From Planktophila grossartii (GTDB taxonomy: Bacteria > Actinomycetota > Actinomycetes > Nanopelagicales > Nanopelagicaceae): a stretch of DNA of 64,000 nt. The stretch spans positions 186,001 to 250,000 of the forward strand of contig OZ248345.1 in NCBI GenBank assembly GCA_965234365.1, written 5' to 3'. Position 1 is the stretch's first letter. The number at the start of each line of letters is the position of its first letter. The position numbers and the translations under genes are program-made. This document shows positions 60,158 to 64,000 of the stretch, piece after piece. Below the pieces are notes generated by a model, which was not told the DNA's origin, ran no database searches, and saw only the letters and a list, made by a program, of their open reading frames with translations.

Positions 60158-61453
60158 ATGAGCCCCGCAGATAAACCAGTTCGCGTTGGCATGCTCGGCT
60201 GCGGCGTTGTCGGAAGCCAAGTAGCCCGCCTGCTCCTCGAAGATACCGCCGAGCTCTCAACTCGCGCCGGAGTAAAGATTGAACTCACACGTATCGCAGT
60301 GCGCAGTATCAAGGATTACCCAGGCCTAGACCCTGCTCTCTTCACAACTGATCCATTTTCCATCGTCAACGATCCCGATATCGATTTGATCGTTGAAGTT
60401 ATGGGCGGCATCGAACCTGCTCGCGAACTTGCAATGACTGCAATTAATAATCGCAAATCAATTGTTACCGCCAATAAAGCTCTCCTTGCTAGCCATGGCG
60501 CCGATCTCTTCACTGCCGCATATGCCAAGGGCGAAGATATTTACTACGAGGCATCTGTTGCTGGCGCAATTCCTATTATTCGCCCACTTCGCGATTCATT
60601 GGCTGGCGACTTCGTTACTCGCTTGATGGGAATCGTCAACGGCACAACAAATTACATTCTGACAAAGATGCATGAAGATAACCGCGAATTTGCAGATGTT
60701 CTCAAAGAGGCGCAAGCACTTGGTTATGCCGAAGCAGACCCAACTGCCGATATCGAAGGATTTGATGCAGCTGCAAAGGCAGCAATTCTCTCGGGCCTTG
60801 CATTCCATACACGCGTAACTGTCGATGACGTCTACCGCGAAGGGATTTCAAAGATCACTCTTGAAGATGTGGCGATTGCAAAATCAATGGACCACGTCAT
60901 CAAGTTGCTCGCAATCGCAGAGTTAACTCCAGCAGATGAAATCTCTGTGCGCGTGCACCCTGTCATGATTGATAAGAGCCACCCACTTGCTTCAGTGCGC
61001 GATGCATTTAATGCTGTCTTCGTTGAAGCAGAATCTGCAGGACCGCTGATGTTCTACGGTCGTGGTGCAGGTGGACAACCAACAGCATCTGCAATCTTGG
61101 GCGATATCGTTGCTGTTTCTCGCCATATTGCACTGAACTCTATTGGCCAGCGCGAGACAGATTATGCCGATCGCGATATTGCACCTATTGAAACCACAAA
61201 GACCAAGTTCCTTATTCGCCTTGAAGTTGAAGACAAATCAGGTGTTTTGGCTGCTATCGCCAAGGTATTTGCTGATCAAGGCGTATCTATTCAGACTGTC
61301 GATCAAAATGGTCGCCACGAAGATGCCGAACTTATCATCGTTACGCACCGCGCAACAGAAGGCGAACTCAAGGCAACAGTTGAAGCGCTCAAGAAGATGT
61401 CTATGGTGACAAAGATTTCAAGCGTTATCCGCGTAGAAGGAGCTATCTCGTAA
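60158..61453 (+). CDS. hom: homoserine dehydrogenase with ACT domain
   Basis: 431 residues: NAD(P)-binding VGMLGCGVVGSQVARLL, catalytic core GIVNGTTNYILTKM ... EADPTADIEGFDAAAKAAIL, and a C-terminal ACT domain (~350-431: KFLIRLEVEDKSGVLAAIAKVFADQGVSIQ) for threonine feedback. Shares one base with thrC (TAATG). Confidence 0.95.
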   Translation: MSPADKPVRVGMLGCGVVGSQVARLLLEDTAELSTRAGVKIELTRIAVRSIKDYPGLDPALFTTDPFSIVNDPDIDLIVEVMGGIEPARELAMTAINNRKSIVTANKALLASHGADLFTAAYAKGEDIYYEASVAGAIPIIRPLRDSLAGDFVTRLMGIVNGTTNYILTKMHEDNREFADVLKEAQALGYAEADPTADIEGFDAAAKAAILSGLAFHTRVTVDDVYREGISKITLEDVAIAKSMDHVIKLLAIAELTPADEISVRVHPVMIDKSHPLASVRDAFNAVFVEAESAGPLMFYGRGAGGQPTASAILGDIVAVSRHIALNSIGQRETDYADRDIAPIETTKTKFLIRLEVEDKSGVLAAIAKVFADQGVSIQTVDQNGRHEDAELIIVTHRATEGELKATVEALKKMSMVTKISSVIRVEGAIS

Positions 61454-62541
61454 TGGGAATCTTTACTAAGAAGGCAGGCGCGCATCAGTGGCGCGGAGTG
61501 ATTGAGGAATATCGCGATCGCTTGCCTGTTACTTCCAAGACTCCTGTCGTAACCCTGCGCGAAGGTGGAACACCACTTATCTATGCATGCGTTCTCTCAG
61601 AGATGCTCGGCAATAATGTCTGGGTAAAGTTTGAAGGAATCAACCCAACTGGTTCATTTAAAGATCGCGGCATGACAATGGCGATTACCAAGGCTGCCGA
61701 AGATGGCGCCAAAGCTGTTATCTGCGCATCAACAGGAAATACATCTGCCTCGGCTGCGGCGTACGCAGTGAAGGCTGGAATGGTTCCTGCAGTTCTTATT
61801 CCTGAAGGCAAGATTGCAATGGGCAAGTTGGCGCAAGCAGTTGTACATGGCGCAAAGCTTCTGCAGGTTGATGGAAACTTTGATGATTGCCTCGTTCTTG
61901 CTCGTGACCTCTCTGAGCACTATCCCGTATCACTCGTGAACTCGGTAAATCCATATCGCATTGAGGGACAGAAGACAGCGGCATTCGAAGTTGTCGACAT
62001 GCTCGGCGATGCTCCTGATATTCATACTCTTCCCGTAGGTAATGCAGGAAATATCACTGCATACTGGAAGGGTTACAACGAATACCGCAACGACAAGATT
62101 TCAAAGAAGTTGCCACAGATGTGGGGATTCCAAGCTGCAGGTGCAGCACCTCTCGTCACAGGAAAGCCTGTTGCCAAGCCAGAAACAATTGCAACTGCAA
62201 TTCGTATTGGTAATCCAGCTTCATGGGATCAAGCGATTGCTGCGCGCGATGAATCAGGCGGGTTGATCGACTCTGTTACTGATGAAGAAATTCTTGCGGC
62301 CTATCACTTGCTCGCATCGAAAGAAGGAATCTTCTGCGAGCCATCATCTGCTGCGGGCCTTGCAGGTCTTATTAAATATAAGAACGCTGGCAAGCTTCCT
62401 AAAGATAAGACAATCGTAATTACCTGCACAGGTAACGGTCTTAAAGATATTCCGTGGGCGCTTGAAGGCGCTGCCGATCCTGTAGTTGTTCCCGTCAACG
62501 CTGATGCCGCCGCTAAGGCTCTTGGCTTAGTGAAGAACTAA
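61453..62541 (+). CDS. thrC: threonine synthase
   Basis: 362 residues. PLP Lys in NPTGSFKDRGMTMAI, phosphate loop region CASTGNTSASAAAYA, and late EPSSAAGLAGLIKY. It converts phosphohomoserine to threonine. The short length is the actinobacterial thrC type. Confidence 0.94.
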   Translation: MGIFTKKAGAHQWRGVIEEYRDRLPVTSKTPVVTLREGGTPLIYACVLSEMLGNNVWVKFEGINPTGSFKDRGMTMAITKAAEDGAKAVICASTGNTSASAAAYAVKAGMVPAVLIPEGKIAMGKLAQAVVHGAKLLQVDGNFDDCLVLARDLSEHYPVSLVNSVNPYRIEGQKTAAFEVVDMLGDAPDIHTLPVGNAGNITAYWKGYNEYRNDKISKKLPQMWGFQAAGAAPLVTGKPVAKPETIATAIRIGNPASWDQAIAARDESGGLIDSVTDEEILAAYHLLASKEGIFCEPSSAAGLAGLIKYKNAGKLPKDKTIVITCTGNGLKDIPWALEGAADPVVVPVNADAAAKALGLVKN

Positions 62542-62556
62542 CGAAACAATTACCTC

Positions 62557-63483
62557 ATGGCCAAGCCAACATTTAAAGCTAATCCGATTCAGGTACAGGT
62601 TCCTGCAACCTCTGCCAATTTGGGACCTGGCTTTGATTCCTTTGGTTTAGCTTTCGGAATGCACGATCGATATGTCGCACAGATTCTTGATGAAGGTGGA
62701 CTCGATATCGATGTCACCGGCGAAGGTGCAGATGAAGTTCCTCGCACCGATAAGAACCTTCTTGTGAAGGCGATGTATAAAGGTTTCGATTTCTTAGGTG
62801 GAAAGCCAAAGGGCGTTGCAGTTCGCGCGCTCAATGTAATTCCTCACGGTCGCGGACTTGGTTCATCTGCTTCAGCAATTATCGGTGGACTCGTTCTCGC
62901 TCGATCACTCGTTCTTACCGGTACAGACAAGATGAGCGATGAAGCGCTTCTAAATCTTGCCAATGAGATGGAAGGCCATCCAGATAATGTGGCTGCAGCG
63001 CTTTACGGTGGAGCAACTGTTGCGTGGCAAGATCTTGTCAAAGGTAAAGCTGTTGCACATGCAGTCCATCTGCCTGTAGATCCGCGCATCAAAGTAATGG
63101 CATTTATTCCATCAACAGCGCTTGCGACCAAGAAAGCGCGCGCAATGCTTCCTGAAACTATTCCCTTTGCAGATGCGCAACGAAACTCAACAAATGCGGC
63201 TCTGATGACACAGGCGCTCACAATTCGCCCTGATTTACTCTTTACTGCTACTCAAGATTTCTTACACCAGTCATATCGTGAAGAAGCGATGCCCGCCTCA
63301 TTTGCGCTGATGACAAAACTTCGCGCTGCTGGAGTTGCAGCATTTATCTCAGGTGCGGGCCCAACAGTGTTGGCCCTTCACACTGAAGGAGATGAAGAGA
63401 TCGCCCAACTTTCTCGCGCAGGTGGAGCTAAATTTGAGGGTAAATCTCTCGAAATTGCTAGCCGCGGAGCCACCCTGCTATAG
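62557..63483 (+). CDS. thrB: homoserine kinase
   Basis: 308 residues, GHMP kinase: VPATSANLGPGFDSFGLAF, the ATP loop PHGRGLGSSASAI and C-terminal ISGAGPTVLAL. It makes phosphohomoserine for ThrC. Order hom-thrC-thrB is the mycobacterial arrangement. Confidence 0.95.
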   Translation: MAKPTFKANPIQVQVPATSANLGPGFDSFGLAFGMHDRYVAQILDEGGLDIDVTGEGADEVPRTDKNLLVKAMYKGFDFLGGKPKGVAVRALNVIPHGRGLGSSASAIIGGLVLARSLVLTGTDKMSDEALLNLANEMEGHPDNVAAALYGGATVAWQDLVKGKAVAHAVHLPVDPRIKVMAFIPSTALATKKARAMLPETIPFADAQRNSTNAALMTQALTIRPDLLFTATQDFLHQSYREEAMPASFALMTKLRAAGVAAFISGAGPTVLALHTEGDEEIAQLSRAGGAKFEGKSLEIASRGATLL

Positions 63484-63625
63484 TTTTGCCATCAGTTCGA
63501 ACCCAGTAAGTTAAGGGTGAAAATTAGGAATTGATAATCACAGTAGTAAAAATCAAAAAGCAAAACCCCAGATAAATAAACCCAGGGCTTAATTCCTACG
63601 TTAGCCCCAAAGTGAAAAGAAATAC

Positions 63626-64000
63626 ATGACAACAACAGAACCAGTTCGTTCTAGCAGCCCAGAGCTTTCAAGCATGACCCTTCCTAAGTTAAAGGAAGTT
63701 GCGTCTCAGCTCGGTATCGAGGGTGCAGCAAAGCTCAAGAAGGATGATCTCGTCACAGCGATTGCAGATCTCCAGGCAGCAAACCGCGAAGCAGCAAAGG
63801 CTGAACGTGAAGCTCGCCGCGAAGCTCGCAATGCAAAGAAGAACAATCGCGATAACAATCCAAAGAATTCAGATGACTCATCCGATGAAGATGGAGATGA
63901 TGACGATTCATCAGATAACGCTCCATCTAATAACGACCGTAACAACGATCGCGAAGAACGTGGTGGACGTAACCGCCGCGATCGCAATCGTGGGCGCGAT
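63626..64000 (+). CDS. rho: transcription termination factor Rho, N-terminal part
   Basis: 125 codons before the window ends. SSMTLPKLKEVASQLGIEGAAKLKKDDLVTAIADLQ is the Rho N-terminal helical domain. It is followed by the long Arg/Asp/Asn-rich insertion (REARREARNAKKNNRDNN ... DDDDSSDN ... NNDREERGGRNRRDRNRGRD) typical of actinobacterial Rho, which binds RNA and can phase separate. The RNA-binding and ATPase domains lie outside the window. The 142-nt leader contains AGGAATT/AATTCCT arms. Confidence 0.92.
   Translation, partial: MTTTEPVRSSSPELSSMTLPKLKEVASQLGIEGAAKLKKDDLVTAIADLQAANREAAKAEREARREARNAKKNNRDNNPKNSDDSSDEDGDDDDSSDNAPSNNDRNNDREERGGRNRRDRNRGRD

Overview
The window looks like the chromosome of a small-genome freshwater actinobacterium, most likely of the acI / Nanopelagicales type. 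The evidence is an actinorhodopsin gene, a fused actinobacterial 2-oxoglutarate dehydrogenase (Kgd), a SigR/RsrA-like pair, a mycoredoxin, nickel superoxide dismutase, a SAM-IV riboswitch, the Mec/CysO/CysM cysteine pathway, and the gene order argS-lysA-hom-thrC-thrB-rho known from mycobacteria. Base composition by eye is moderate rather than GC-rich. Genes are tightly packed with many 1-4 nt overlaps. At least thirteen genes have a TANNNT -10 hexamer 6-7 nt before the start codon and no Shine-Dalgarno, the sign of leaderless mRNAs.

Layout. 0-7 kb: end of a UPF0182 membrane protein, initiator tRNA, copper ATPase, hisN, rsgA, aroA, SRAP protein. 7-13.5 kb: redox cluster (SigR-like sigma, RsrA-like anti-sigma, thioesterase-like protein, sodN/sodX, mycoredoxin) and kgd. 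13.7-19.6 kb: SDR enzyme, a degenerate GGDEF protein and a compact Tad pilus locus. 19.6-24 kb: prfB, ftsEX, smpB, tmRNA, DUF3039. 24-28 kb: argF and the three-gene pnt transhydrogenase. 28-34.6 kb: VOC protein, pirin, DUF222/HNH protein, trhO, acetyltransferase, a GH18-like secreted protein. 34.6-39.5 kb: clpS, DUF2017, mec, cysO, cysM, murI, rph, rdgB. 39.5-45 kb: a membrane-anchored lysine-rich histone-H1-like protein, SGNH acyltransferase, a coiled-coil protein with a similar tail, hemolysin III family, MFS. 45-48 kb: actinorhodopsin, metY under a SAM-IV riboswitch, an HhH protein.

48,259-53,663 is the clearest accessory region: a 5.4-kb integrative element in the 3' end of a tRNA-Leu gene. 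It is bounded by an exact 18-bp direct repeat, with near-identical 16-bp palindromes just inside each end. It carries a tyrosine integrase, a tandem AbrB-like protein coupled to it, four proteins I cannot firmly assign, and a 371-bp non-coding stretch full of long hairpins, one of which has two mutually exclusive pairings. This is the best candidate for an undescribed system in the window.

53.8-57 kb is a XylFGH/Frc-type sugar ABC operon with a strong intercistronic hairpin after the binding-protein gene. 57-64 kb is argS-lysA-hom-thrC-thrB and the start of rho.
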